DNA from: Fratercula arctica
Lineage: Eukaryota > Chordata > Aves > Charadriiformes > Alcidae
Assembly (NCBI GenBank): GCA_947846985.1
Contig: CANTUZ010000003.1
Span: 55,748,096-55,812,095, forward strand
Direction: 5' to 3'
Length of the DNA: 64,000 bases
Under the pieces are notes generated by a model that saw nothing but the letters and a program-made list of their open reading frames with translations, had not been told where the DNA came from and did not search any database. Made by a program: the position numbers and the translations under genes. How positions within the stretch are numbered: position 1 is the stretch's first letter; each line of letters opens with the position of its first letter. This document shows positions 1-12,600 of the stretch, one piece after another.

Positions 1-1646
1 AGAGTTTCTTAGTTACAAAAATGAGGGCTTAAAGAAGAATGATATTTTAGGGTGAAGGCTGGTCCACCTCTGAACAAAAGGGCAACAAAGTGTTCCTGAG
101 AGGGAGAAGTGCTCTGCAACAATATCCTGTGCTTTGTCCTCTCCAGTCTTTATTTTCCCATTTGAAAAGGAGTAGGGTTGTAAGCCTATCTGAAAGCAGA
201 GGTTACAAGCAAGCAAAAGCAGGATTGTATAGCCTTCTAAAATATCGCTGGCTTAATTAGAGCTTAAATTTTTTGAGTCTCATGGAACATCAAGTCTATC
301 CTGAAAAAATATAAGGTGGATAAACTTGGGTAGGAGATTCATGGTGATGTCAGTAATTCATGATAATGTTGGTTCTGTCTAGAAGCACATCTGCAAAGGT
401 ATGTAGGGTGATTGTGCTGCCCCTCTGACAGGGTTTGATGGGCAGCAGCAAGGGCTGGGTTCAAATTTAATGCTTCTTGGGGTCCCCACCCAGAAACCTG
501 TGAAAATTTTATGTTAAACTTTCTCACGCTCAAGGAGCTAATTTTCCCCAACTGCAAGTATGAATCACATAGCTAACAATTTTTCACTGAAGGGAGAAAA
601 GTAAGAAGGTAGACAAGAAAAGTAATAATAACTAATTCTTAAAATGCAATTATACAAATAATCATTTACATCTCCCCTGGTGGAAGGAAAGCAAATGTTT
701 GCTTTCCCCCTCCTGCAGTGACCTGCCCTAGGTTTGAGCCTTGCTAGGCACTGAGGCCTGACTTAAGCAAAGGTATCCCTTGGTGCGATACTGGGGTACC
801 TCTGCCTGCAAGCTGGTCCCACTGGCCATGCCTGGCACCTCTTCTTACCCTCCACTGTGTGCTGGCTGCTCTCCAAAGCCGTCCCTCGGGCCACTCACTC
901 TCTTTGCCTCTCCAGCACCTGCTTTGGCTAATTCCCACAGCTCACACCTGGTGTCATTATTTTGCGTTCTGGAAATGACTGTGCAGCACCATAAACTCAG
1001 GGGAAAGTCTTTAATGGTTGTTACCGTGCAAGGAAGTTTTGAACCCAGTGTCATCTTGCCATTTTTGGGCTCTAACATCTGCATCCCAGTCTGGGAGTTA
1101 CTTCCTTCTGTTATGGTGATCAGCCAAGCGCAGTCTTAGCTGGCCTGCGCTTCTGTATGCTATAGAAGTTATTCACCTTTCTCTATCTAATGAATACAAT
1201 TTCCTTTTCAACAGAAATGCTTCACAAACATGATAACACAGCACAGACAGAATAAACACGTTTCAAACTGTCCCATGGTTCTTTTTCACTTATTCCCTCT
1301 TTGCTCCACCAGTAGTCAAGACAGTGGTCCTTCTTGTTTGTGATCCAAACCTGTCTTGAATTTTGAGGGGATCTAGAAAGGTTTTGGTTTATTTCAGGCC
1401 TTATCCAGGATTACAAATGTATCTCCCAGCTTTTTAGAATAGCAATAAAGCTGGTGCTCAGTTGCAAAAGGAAGTGAAGTTTTCTGAAGCAACTGTCCTA
1501 TTCTTAGGAATATACAAGGAAAAAAAACCTTATTCCTCCACACTGTGAAACCATGTCGGGGAGAAAACAATCCTAGACATGCTCTTTTTTATTTTCAGAT
1601 TTCTCGATTCTTGCAAGCATTTGTAAAAGAGCTAGAAATTTACTAC
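1..1646. other. No gene recognised; probable MYCT1 intron
   Basis: No exon, RNA gene or mobile element is recognisable here. The stretch lies upstream of the terminal MYCT1 coding exon, and the first MYCT1 coding exon is not visible, so it is inferred to be intronic. A moderately GC-rich patch (about 700-1140) has open frames on both strands, but they resemble no known protein and lack splice context. Confidence 0.5.
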
Positions 1647-1692
1647 TTTTGTTTGTTTGTTTGTTTGTTTGTTTGTTTGTTTGTTTGTTTTT
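1647..1692. repeat. (TTTG)n microsatellite
   Basis: About eleven near-perfect tandem copies of a GTTT tetranucleotide end in a short T run. It is a simple-sequence repeat and probably length-polymorphic. Confidence 0.95.
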
Positions 1693-2103
1693 ATGGCAAA
1701 TTAATGCATCTTTAAATTGGACATTGGGGATGGGAAATAATCAAGAGACTTAGTATTACTAATGGTTATCTCTGACCATAATAATTTAGGATATAGTAAT
1801 TTACATTAATGAGGATTTAAAATATCTGTTACTCAGCAGTAAAAGGCTGGGATGTGTTCTCACGTTGTAATAAATACAAGGCTTACTCCATTAAGAACAT
1901 GGCAGAAGCTACATCACTGTTGCAACGCGTGAGTTTGCAACATGTATACATAGAACATAAATGTCTACAAATAAAATGACAAGTCTGCATAAATCCACAT
2001 CTCATACTGCCCACAGAAGCAAACGCTTGGCAGTTTTATAACACACCTTGGGGCTGGTGGGTGGTTGATTCTGGGAGAGACTGAAGACTTTTCCCTTGTC
2101 TTG

Positions 2104-2601
2104 TGTTGTGGTTTAAACCCAGCTGACAGCTAGGACCACGCAGCTGCTCGTGCAGCTCTCCCCACTCCCTAAGAAGGGCAGGGAGGAGGAGAAGAAAAGG
2201 AGGGGAAAGGAAAAAAACTTGTGGGTTGAGATAAAGACAGTTTAATAGAACAATATCAGAAAAGGAAAATAACAATAATAATAAGAAGAATAACAATAAT
2301 AATAATGACACAAGTCACTCTCACCACCCAGTGGATTGGCACCATCCCAAGCAGTGTTCGTGGATTCCCTCCACAACCTGGCCAACAACATTTATATACT
2401 AAGTATGACGTCTATGGTATGGAATGTTCCATCGGCCTTTCCGTTGTTCTGTCTATGCTCCTTCTCAGCTTCTGTGGGAATCTGAGAAGAGTCCTTGGAA
2501 AGCATAAACATCGCTTAGCAACAACTAAATCAATATGCGTTATTGACATTCCTTCCACAGCAACCACTAGAAAGAAAATTACCTCTTTCCCAGCTGAAAC
2601 C
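2104..2601 (-). mobile_element. Solo LTR of an avian endogenous retrovirus, 3' few bases missing on the + strand side
   Basis: The segment aligns by eye almost end to end with a second copy at 53032-53539. Both share the TGTYGTGGTTTAA start, the purine-rich GGGCAGGG...GGAAAGG block, the GTGGGTTGAGATAAAGACAG block, an AAT-rich stretch, a TATA-like TTTATATA and the final CCAGCTGAAACC. The last few bases (GGGACA in the other copy) are replaced by a CR1 tail. Minus orientation is preferred because that strand has TATATAAA followed by an ATTAAA-type polyadenylation signal, but plus cannot be excluded. No internal viral gene is adjacent, so it is a solo LTR. It sits about 310 bp upstream of the MYCT1 terminal exon. 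Confidence 0.8.
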
Positions 2602-2678
2602 TGCCCATGGCAGGGGAGTTGGAACCAGATGATCCTTAAGGTCCCTTCTAACCTGAACCATTCTATGATTCTATGATT
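2602..2678 (+). mobile_element. CR1 retrotransposon 3' tail
   Basis: The segment has a CR1 3' end: GGCAGGGGAGTTGGA, then a GATGATCCTTAAGGTCCCTTC-like block, and two terminal ATTCTATG-type octamers. It abuts the LTR directly. It is a 5'-truncated, non-coding fragment. Confidence 0.85.
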
Positions 2679-2911
2679 AAATGCAAGCTGCTTTCTGGAT
2701 GCTGTTGAATTATGCAAATTAAAGAAAAAACACCATATAGTGAAAGCAATCTGATATGCTGTGTTTGTGTTGTAAGGTTCACATATTACATACAAAAACT
2801 TTAGGGTTTGTTCATCTTTTAAGGAAGCTGCCATCTGTAATTCATATTTTGGCAGGAAAATCCTTCTGAGTTAATGGAATAACTTTGCTGTGTATTTTTG
2901 CTGTATTTCAG

Positions 2912-3444
2912 AGCAGATAACAATAGCCTTCACAGTGTCCATGGTGGTTGGATTGGTGATTGGAGGGATCATCTGGGCGTTGCTTACTTGCCTGTCCCGT
3001 CGCAGAGCTAGTGCGCACATTTCCCAGGGGAGTTCCTCAGCCTTCAGCCGTCGGTCCAGGCCCCCCTCCCATGGCCACACTACCGGCAGGACTGGATTTT
3101 ACCGCAACAGCAGCTGCGAACGTCGGAGCAACCTCAGCCTGGCCAGCCTCACCTTCCAGCGGCAAGCCTCCTTAGAGCAAGCCAACTCTTTCCCCAGGAA
3201 GTCAAGCTTCCGTGCATCCACCTTCCACCCTTTCCTGCAGTGTCCTCCCCTCCCTGTGGAGACGAACAGTCAGCTGATCACCCTCACTCCCACAAACACC
3301 ACCACAACCCTGGTGGGAAGCACCACCAACAGCTTAAGTCGACCTGAATTCCACTGGTCTAACAACAGCCTCCGCATCTGCCACTCCACACAAACACCCC
3401 CTCCCGCCTATGAAACCATCATTAAAGCTTTCCCAGATTCCTGA
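2912..3444 (+). CDS. MYCT1: MYCT1 (MYC target 1), terminal coding exon
   Basis: This exon encodes about the last 177 residues of MYC target protein 1, a small single-pass membrane or nuclear protein induced by MYC and expressed in endothelium. Its biochemical role is poorly known. The exon follows a pyrimidine-rich tract ending in TTTCAG at 2911, and its first two bases complete a split Glu codon. The N-terminal part is a hydrophobic membrane segment (ITIAFTVSMVVGLVIGG and onward) followed by a basic cluster, CLSRRRAS. Then come the family's conserved Ser/Arg-rich blocks (RTGFYR, CERRSNLSLASLTFQRQ, SFPRKSSFRASTFHPFLQ, CPPLPVET) and the C-terminus PPPAYETIIKAFPDS. The order and C-terminus match human MYCT1. 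The first coding exon is not in the window. An in-frame GTG just upstream lies in the splice-acceptor tract and is not a start. No frameshift or stop interrupts the exon. Confidence 0.95.
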
Positions 3445-3873
3445 GCTAAGTCCTTGCTGCAAACACACACATGCATTTTAAGAGGAACCTCAGTCATCTA
3501 AACAATTTTCTGTGCATGATGAAGATCTCTGAGAAGTCTCTGGCTGATGTTGCGGAGGGGACATACATTGCAAAGAGGCGGGTAGCGGCAGTTGCTTAGA
3601 GCGGAATAGCCCACTGTCCAAGGGATCACTTGTCTTTGCACTGCTGGCTCCATTTTACTGCTCTGCCATATGCTTGCATATTTATAGTGTTGTATCTTTA
3701 ATTGCAACCATTGTACCTTTACTTTAGAGGAAAGAAAATTCTGCCACATAAAAAAACCCAGATCATTTCATGAAGAAACAGATCATGTTAAGGATTGCTG
3801 ATATATACATTTCTGCAAATTTCACTATTCTCTTTCTTTCTTAAAAACCAAAACAAAACACAAAACCAATAAA
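3445..3873 (+). other. MYCT1: MYCT1 3'UTR (minimum extent)
   Basis: This is untranslated sequence after the MYCT1 stop, running to the first good polyadenylation signal, AATAAA at 3868-3873. A second AATAAA lies at 4700-4705, so a longer transcript end is possible. Transcript ends cannot be fixed from sequence alone. Confidence 0.6.
3868..3873 (+). terminator. MYCT1: Polyadenylation signal, MYCT1
   Basis: A canonical AATAAA 424 bp after the MYCT1 stop codon, downstream of an A/C-rich tract, is the first such hexamer after the stop. An alternative is AATAAA at 4700-4705. Confidence 0.6.
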
Positions 3874-6589
3874 GAAATTCTGGTTTTATGTAGTTTCACA
3901 AGGATGTTAAATTTTCAGAGAACACCTCACATTACCCACCTTCCTCCTATAACCACAGACCAGCTTCTGCCTATGGAACCTTAAACGCAGACCTTATAGA
4001 GGATTTAGCGTCACAGTCTTGGCTGTGGTCATAGACATCCTGTTCTACTGACTGTAGGGGATCTTAAAAGACTCCATGTTAGGGCTGCTTGTATAAAATT
4101 CCCTCCACAACATGGGAAAAATGTTGAAGTGTACCAAGCTTCATGCAGTTTCGAACACGCTAAATGCATGGTAACAATTATAAAGAATTTTCTGGTTTTA
4201 GCCAGCAGGACAGGTAGTCTCATTTAATACCCAGTAAGGCTGTATGGGAGCAGAACTCCTCATGTTTCATTTTTCTAGTTCTGGTTATCAAGATAAGCAC
4301 CATGGATGACAACTATTTTTTTAATTAAGTTTCCTGTTTTGCTATGGGATTACTCATTTCCTTATTTCAAATTGTATTTCTCAAATTGTAGCAACGTTTA
4401 ATTCTTCCTGGCAAGTTATTCACTGAAATCTTGTCTTTCACTGAAGCAAGATTTTTAAACATCTATGGCTGAATACTCTAATTGTACAAATAGTTGAAAT
4501 ATGAAGATAAAGATGGAATATTTAGTTGAGGTTTACATATATTCTTGACTGTTATATGTGTATCATGTCAACCTAACCCCTGGCTTAGTAGAGGCTAATT
4601 GCATTGACGTGAGAAGCCCAGGATTTGGAAACAGCACAGGCAAATGGGGCCTGAGTTAAGCCTTATTGTATCAGTTTCCTGTTAAATATTTCATGTTCAA
4701 ATAAAGGGTAAAGAATTTCCACAAGTAGAGGAGCGTTCCTACTCCTCACTTACAAATAAGCCTTTTGATTCTAAAAGGGCTGGGCAACTACCAGCCACAG
4801 GTCTCCTGATTCTGAGGGGCTGGTCCTGTGCTTCTGTAGAGAGAACAAGTCCTCATCTGTCTTCTGGGAGGGACAAAGATTTGGCAGCTTTTGAGAACAG
4901 GCAAAATGCTTGACCTCTTACTTTCTGGGCTTTTGAAGACTGGCAGCGCGCATCCCTTTGTGGAGCTCAGCACCCCTCAGGAAGCACTGGTATTGATCTC
5001 CGGACTGCAATCTTCCAGCCCAATATTCCAGTCCGATTTGCAAATATGACTACAGCCATTGAGCTTACAAGCATTGCTTACTGTAAACCACAAGTATTCC
5101 TTATTGTAAAGGCAAATTATTTCGCATGTATTTACTGAATGGCTTTCATTGTTTTATTTTTGGTGTGCAACATTTTCCCTTCTAGAAGGATATATGTCAT
5201 TGCTAGAAGAACAACAATTTACAGAGTTTACAGAGCGTTTCACTGCAGACACTACGGATTCTAGTACACGGAGGACTTGCTGATAAGACTGCAAAGCTGC
5301 ATCTGGCTGATTGCAGGCTATGGAATGAAAACAATAGTCCTCTTCAGAAACAAAGTTGTGTTATTTCATTCATTAATAATATTTTTTTTCATTTAGAGTC
5401 TTACTGAGTCTGGTGAACTTCATTGCATGCACAAGTGCGTTCATAGCATCCTAACTCTAGAATAGGTGATGCCACCTGTTCTAACATGCCTATGAAAAGC
5501 AGAATTCAAGCCTGCTCCCTGTTTATTGAGTTTCGTGGACTGTTTGAAGGGACAACTTGGTCTACAGTGTGTGCCCAGCTGGCCAAAACTGCTTGTTCCT
5601 TGAGAATGAAAGCATTTTAGATGAGTAAATTTTTACTCCTGGGCTGTAAATGTGCATTACATTACAGTAGAACTTTCTACAGCATATTATTACATGTATT
5701 ACATTATATTTAGTAAACAATGTATAAAGGGAAGCTTAAAAGTACTGTATTTTTTTCCTCCTGAAATCTGTGCTGGATATCAAAACATTTTTTTACGTCC
5801 CCTGGATTTGGGAGATTAAAAACGCAGATTGTTTGGTGCATAACCAGCATGGCTGTCAGTTACCTAACTACTAGTTTAAACGATGTCTGAAATGAATGTT
5901 TTGCAACACTCTGGAAGCTTCAGAATGTGAAATAAAGTTAGATGTTACAATCTTGAGCTCATGTTTTTCCTTAAAGGTAAATGTGTTGACTTGCATAAAA
6001 GATCCTTTAAAGGGAAGGGTACCATCTTCAATTATGCAAGCTGGTATGACTGGAAGTGTGAATGAAGACTTGGTCCTTCTTCTGCTGAAGATGTTATATG
6101 AAGCCAGCATTGGAATTTGCCATATGAGAACACCTTCCAAGGATTACAAGTGAGAATGTCTCTCACAAATAACAGTGCTTACAGATTTCAAATCCACTGG
6201 TTTCCAAGTACTTGGACTTCAATCCACAACGTCTTTGAGCAAATGCTTGCTTTAAGCAGATGGGCAATCACTATAAGGCTCACGCTCAAATGGACTCATG
6301 CACATTTTATTGCATTAGGACCAAAACACATTGCACAGGATCAACCCCCAAACTGAACTACAGGATTCAGGAATCATCGGGTGTTTGATATGCAAAAAAG
6401 ATTATACTTGCTCATTGTAATAGTCTTGTCTAGCCTTTTCTTTCAATTTAAAATACTGGGAAGAAGAACTGAATTAAAAAAAAAAAATTAGTGCAGATTT
6501 CAAGATTTTAAAGCATTCAAAAGCAATGAACTAAGCTTCACAATAATTTTGCATGTAATACATTTCCACAGTGAGAGGCAGTGAATAAA
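3874..6589. other. Intergenic, nothing recognised
   Basis: This is AT-rich single-copy-looking DNA between MYCT1 and VIP. A second AATAAA at 4700 may be an alternative MYCT1 end. No coding exon, RNA gene or repeat was recognised. Confidence 0.5.
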
Positions 6590-6680
6590 AGTATCCCAGA
6601 ATCACACAGGGAGTGATAGGCAGAGCTTTGATCAACCTCCAGATATCCTGACACCTAGTCCTGAAGCGAGCAGAGCTACT
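6590..6680 (-). repeat. MIR-like ancient SINE relic
   Basis: The + strand reads like the reverse complement of a MIR 5' half: AATCACACAGGGAGTGATAG, then GGCAGAGCTTTGATC, then CAGATATCCTGACACCTAG. This corresponds to the familiar sequence of 'cacacagc... ggcagagc... gatc... cagatctcctgactcccag'. It is heavily decayed and identified by eye only. Confidence 0.5.
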
Positions 6681-9600
6681 TCTCCTCTTCATAAAGAGAA
6701 ACACTATTCTATTACTGTCCATGTGCACAAAAATCAATTGCTCCAGTTCTGATTTCATATAGAAGACAAAACTTGACAGCCCTCTGTCTGAGAATAGTCA
6801 TATTCCAGTATATTTACAGAAGTAGCTCATGCTATATTTCTTGACCTTTCCCTGCTGAAGAACTGCTGATCACCTTTTCAGACAGCTACTGATTACCATA
6901 CTGTAACACACCGAACATGCAGTATCTTTGCCAAATCAAATTTCTAAAGTTCACTTGCAATTTACTGTGAAGTTTTTGAGTCATCTCAACCTCCATTCTT
7001 AAGTATAAACCGAAAACTGCATTTACTGGAAATATCCTTTCGGAGGTGAAATGACACATGCCAGATCCCTGACCTATAGGCACTTGATAAAATTAGGTGA
7101 TGACTATGATGAAGTACAGCTTCTGGAAAAAAAGAAAGAAAACACTAATTGGAAATTTACCTCTGCCAAGTCGGGAGCAGATTAAGGAAAAGAGCATTGA
7201 TTTAACTTCAACAAAGCAGAAAACAGAATTCTAGAAGTCAGCCTTTCAAAGTGTTTTAAAACCCAGGTAAAATACCTATATCTTCATTTGGGTCTCTTAA
7301 TAAAAGTGAGTTTTCAAAGGGGTTGAGTGTTTGGAGTTTTGACTTTGTGAGTAATTCTTTGTTTACCTTTTTGAATGCTGAAAAGGATGACAAGACCCTA
7401 ATCTCTTTTTCAGTGGAATATTGATAATGATTATAATTGACGCGGTATTTTTCACCCAGCTGGGCTAGAGAGTTTTGAGAAAAATAGTGCAGCAGTCAAC
7501 AGGTGAGCTACTGCTGCCAGCAGCTCTTTGTGAAGCACACGGGGCAACAAAGAGGAAAATTTTCCAGCTTGATTTTCTGCCTCGCACTGTAGCGACAGCA
7601 CCAGTGACTCCACTGAGCATCTCTGGCCTCGCCATGCTAGGTGGGGGCTGTGCATTATTCCGTGCTTTCGCCCCCAAACAGAAGTCTGGTTTGCATGTCT
7701 CATTTCTCCTTTTAACTCTTATGGGAGCTTTTGGCTCCCATCAGATTTCTGACGACGTTACTGAATGAGGGTGGCGATGTCTGATGGGCACGGACTGGAT
7801 CATGGAGCTATTTCAGTAATCATGTTTCCTGTCCGCTATCCCGGTGACATTCTGCATCACAGACATGTTTTCATCTATTTAGCAGCAGAATCAAGTGATT
7901 GTGCGCTGAGGGCTGTGAAAGAGCAGTAGCACTATTTTAGAGCAAGGAGTTCTTTTAAACAAGAGTAGCTTAATCATGAAAGGGATTACGCAGAGTGATG
8001 GGACTGAAATAGCAGGAAATCGGATTTGCTGATTTAGGAGATAACGATCTGATGTACCTATGGCTAGGGACAGTATGGAAAGGCACTGGAATACAAAATT
8101 ATTCATATCTAGTTGAGGGTGGACCTGCATCTGTATCGATCCGCTTTATTTTATGGCAGCGCATTGATGACTACACAGGAAAGGTGGTGCTGCTCTCTTG
8201 TTCCAACTTGACAAAAGCACAAATCACAGCTGGCAACAATTTGCATTTCTTTGGACATGTATGGAGAAGTTCCCAATGATTAGCTGTGCACTGAAACGGG
8301 ATGAATCTTCAGCCTCTAGACTGACCAGCCTTGGGCCTGAGTTGAGGCACACTGGAGAGCCAAGGAGGAAACCCCTTCTCTGTTCCTGTGCTGCATATCC
8401 TGGTGATCTTTTTAAGTTATTTTTGTAGGAGGAAAGAACTCTCTTACCCCTTTTCTAGAGGGATTGTAGAATTTTGTTTTTTTTATCATTTAGTGCTTCT
8501 CTATTTAGTTCCTTAGTAAGTTCCATCTCTCTCTCTCTGTGGATAAGTACGATGATAAAAATACACAGGTTTTCACTCTATCCCATTCTTTTGTTGTTCT
8601 GCCAAGTAACAGAGCAGATGACTTTGTTATCCAGAGAAACACTTTGAGGAACTGATTGGGTTGCATGTGATAAGCTCTCCAGCACTAGTTTGCCAGCATC
8701 AAAGCACTGATTTTTTTTCTTTTTTTTTTTTTTTTTTTCTGTAGTCCCTTGGGTAAATGTCATGGAAAGATACAGGCACCTTTTTGTCAGTACTAAATGA
8801 CAAACATCATTTAGTAAAACTTTGAATTGCCTTGCAAAATTTTTATAACTGTATAATGCACTGATTCATGATGCAGATATTTTTAAATATTTTGGGTAAC
8901 ATAAAACAGACTCCTGTAAAAATCCCTGTGCACTCAAAAACCATATTTTTGGGTGCTTGTATACACACTAAATAAAATATTTCAAAGCGTCTAAATGCTT
9001 CTAAGCATTGAATCATTTCTGAAAAGGAAATTGAACATTAAATATGCTCCCACATCATTTAACCATGTTCGAAACGTGTCAGCTTGAAAAAAATCAAACT
9101 CTCTTTGAGACACTAAATTTAACTGCAGATTTTCGTCTCTTCTACCAACCAAGGGAATCTGCTTTAGGCCAGAGATATCCCCAGTAAAACCAAAAATATT
9201 GAGGAGAGAAACAGGGACAGACATAGCTCAGTGTAGGCTAAGACAGGCTTCAAATAACCCAAATACGTTAGAGAATGGCAGGTTTACCGTGACTTTGCAG
9301 AGTAAGTGAAGAGTGACTGTGTTTAATATCCTGATAGTGTTCCTGAAAGGCGCCTGAAAGCATTTCTCCTGATTCGGTCATCCCTAATCCATGACAAGGC
9401 ACCTGTATCTGCACGCCTTCTCACAGACATTTTAGGGTACTCAAGGCTAAATATCATCATGTACATTTAAATGCATTTACTAGGATCATAGAGGGTATAA
9501 ATAGGTGTTCCTGCTTCTTTCAAGGCACCTGTAAGACATTGAATGACTATGTGATTTAAAAGCTGCTTCCAATATCGGGCATCACAAAGATTTAAAAACA

Positions 9601-12600
9601 GACCAAGAATGTTTCAGACAATCTTCTTGAGCTCAATATTGTACTCAAAGTCTGAGTCATTAGCAGTCAAAAACTTTCAGTGCTAATTGTCCATTTATCA
9701 GTAAAACAGAATAGTGAATCAAAAGAAAGAAATATACTGTATCATATATTGCTGCTCTTAAGGGGTTGATTTGCAAATGGGGTGTGCTAGAGGGCCTTGC
9801 TATGCAAGCCCAGTCCTGCAAAACAAGATTGTTCCCACTTAACCCCTAACCCTCCAAATGCTCCGGCTGATCGCTGATGATTTAATCTATATTGCTCTAT
9901 TATTGACTGCAGTGAGACTACTCATATATTCAATAACTCTGCTGAATCAGAATATAATTCCATAAACTACATCATTCTAGTGCCTAATTTGAGAGCATAA
10001 TTTATATATGTCAAGTGATTTCTGTTTGTTGAAAGTTTCTTCTTTGTGAAAACAGATGACTACTCTGCTCATCTCACCTGCCTAGTCAATCTTTGAGCAT
10101 GTAAAACATTTTGTGAGGGTATAAGGGTGATCCTTACGTCCTTACGCAGAGACACGAGGGGCTGGCGACAGAGGTCATGGTGAATCAGTGCTTGGCCATT
10201 CCTTTCTATTATTTGATGTGAGAGCCGGGTTAAGAACTCCTGAATCACAGCTTTGTTTGAGTCTCGGCACTTCTGTTGTTCCACAGACGTGTTTTTTTGC
10301 AGAATATCACATTATCCCATGACTCTGGATGATGAGCCAATGAAATAAGATGACAGCAAAAAAAACTAAAGAGAAGTTTTTCTAGAGTCTCACTCTGCTA
10401 AAGATCACTTCTGGGCACTGTTTGGGGGATATTTTAGAGGTGGGTTTGGAAAGCAAAGCTGAGCAAAGACAGTTCTAGCATCAGATAGCCAGTCTGTTCC
10501 CTGGCTGTTGAGGCCAATATTGAGGCGATCCCATTTGTAATCAAGACTGTCTGAAGACAAACTGTCCCCAGAAGGACAATCTCTTACAGACTTCTGAAGA
10601 GATTGTCTCTAATCTCTACTGCCTCTAGACAGCATGAGGAATTGACAAAATGCATTATATTCTGATAGATCCTGAGAGATCTTGTTTTGGGTTCAGCTTC
10701 ATCTGAAACTGCCTGGAGGAGAAGGCAGAAGAGAGTCTGGAATTCTTTTAGTGACTCCTGCTGATGACTTATTTTCAGATTCTTAATTTTTTACATGACG
10801 TGTATTTCTGAGCAGCCTTGTAGCCTTTTCACTATTCGGACACTTTTATTTGGGTATCTTTTACTGTGTGCACAAGCTCTGCAAGCAGAACTGTATGCAA
10901 CCTTATGAATACACACAGTTATTTACTGGGTAGTGTACACAGCAGGTAGCCAGGACTAAAATATGATTACACTAAATATTGATAAGCTCTTCAGCTCTAA
11001 AGCTGATCATGACTAAGTTTTTTCCTAGCCAGACAGTTTTCAGTCAAGTTGGGAGATGCAGCCCTTGTTGCTGCTTGGGCGAGGCTGATCCTTGCCCTTG
11101 CTCAATCACAGACACCTGGACCACAAGCTGGGCTGAGGATGAGCTGTCTGAGCCATAAAACTCTGGATGGAGCATTGTGTGTAAGGGAATGGAGGCCAGG
11201 ACAGGGCTATGGATTCAGTTTTAGTTTATGCTACTCATTCTCTCAAAAAGCACAGCTATACTGTTCAACTTATTTGTCCCAAGACCTGAGAAGGGTAAAC
11301 ATCCTTGAGACAGCTGTTCTGTTATTCCTTTACTCTGAAGGCTTTTGAACCCAGTGTTCAAAATGATAACACTCATTGAGCAATGTCATCAGACACAGAA
11401 GTCCCCTTTTCATATGAACTTCTAATAATTCTGGAAAACTCCATGTGGAAATTCTCCCATCTGAATTGATGCCACTAGAAGCAACCAGAGGGAATCTCTT
11501 GAAACTAGAGCAAGGAAGAACATCTGGGACAGATGAGCTTTGCTTCCTTTTCCACATCAGTGTTGAGTGACATAATTTTCTGTTGTGACATTGTGTGATT
11601 CCATACCTATGGAATATTTTTCGATTAAACCAGAAAACGTGTCAGGTAAGACAAAACATTATCTCTGACTATGAGAGATGGAATTGTACTTAAAGCTTGT
11701 ACAAAATAATTATCTACTAAAAAAAAAATCCTCTAGTTACATGCCGGAAAAGAGTTATACAGTTATTTTTACTGTGCGGCTATCGATGTAACTGCAGGAG
11801 TGACCCAGACTCACCAGACGCAAGACTCACATGTAAATCAATAACTTATAAATTCATGCTTTGTTACAGGCTGAGTATGAAGTTTAGCAAAGTTCGGGGT
11901 ACTAAGGTTCATTGCTTAGGTTCAATAGTTAGCAACATTTCAATATTAACTTTCAATAGAAATGAAAATACTATATTAGTTGTTGTAGCACCTGTGCTGA
12001 ATATTTTGTTTGTTTCTGCAGAAAGGACTTTCATCCACCTGTCAAATAAAAAATAAAACAAAACAACAAATTGCAGAATATAATTATACACATACATGAT
12101 GACAGCACATATGATGGCTACTGAAGGTATTGCTGTACCTATTAATCTCTTTTATCTTTGTGACGATCTTCATCTCACAAAATACCTTAGAATCCTAATA
12201 GTCTTGGATCTATTTATGTGTACTTAATAAAGTGGAATATATTGACTGTGGTGCTACATTCACTGAAACATTCTCAAGACTTTATGTAGGATAAAGAGGA
12301 TAATGAGCCATTGATGTATTGGCCAAGAAGCCAATTAAACAAGATGTAGGCACATATTATTTGCTCCAATGACCTGTGGAGTTGAACTAAATGATAAACT
12401 TGGTTAGAACTGGGTCTCTCTTGTCCATGAACACTACAAAAGTTCTTCCATAACTAATATCGAAAACAGTTAAGTCCAAATTAAATCATTTATTATGGAT
12501 GGTAAAGTAACAGGTTGATACTTTCTTCTATATGACTTCTTCATGGAAACTAGATGTGAATATGAATGTTCAGAGCCATAATAGCGTAAATAGGCTTAGA

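Noticed and set aside
780..1139. 119-codon open frame in a moderately GC-rich patch
   Set aside because: No recognisable domain, overlapping open frames on the other strand and no convincing splice sites. Probably chance.
2036..2311. Minus-strand open frame rich in leucine (and its twin at 53041-53343)
   Set aside because: These frames read through the AAT/GAA-rich part of the solo LTRs. The poly-Leu is simple-sequence DNA, and there is no start, domain or expression context.
2890..2911. In-frame extension of MYCT1 to a GTG at 2890
   Set aside because: The triplets before 2912 form the pyrimidine tract and TTTCAG of a splice acceptor. Homology to MYCT1 begins at the exon border.
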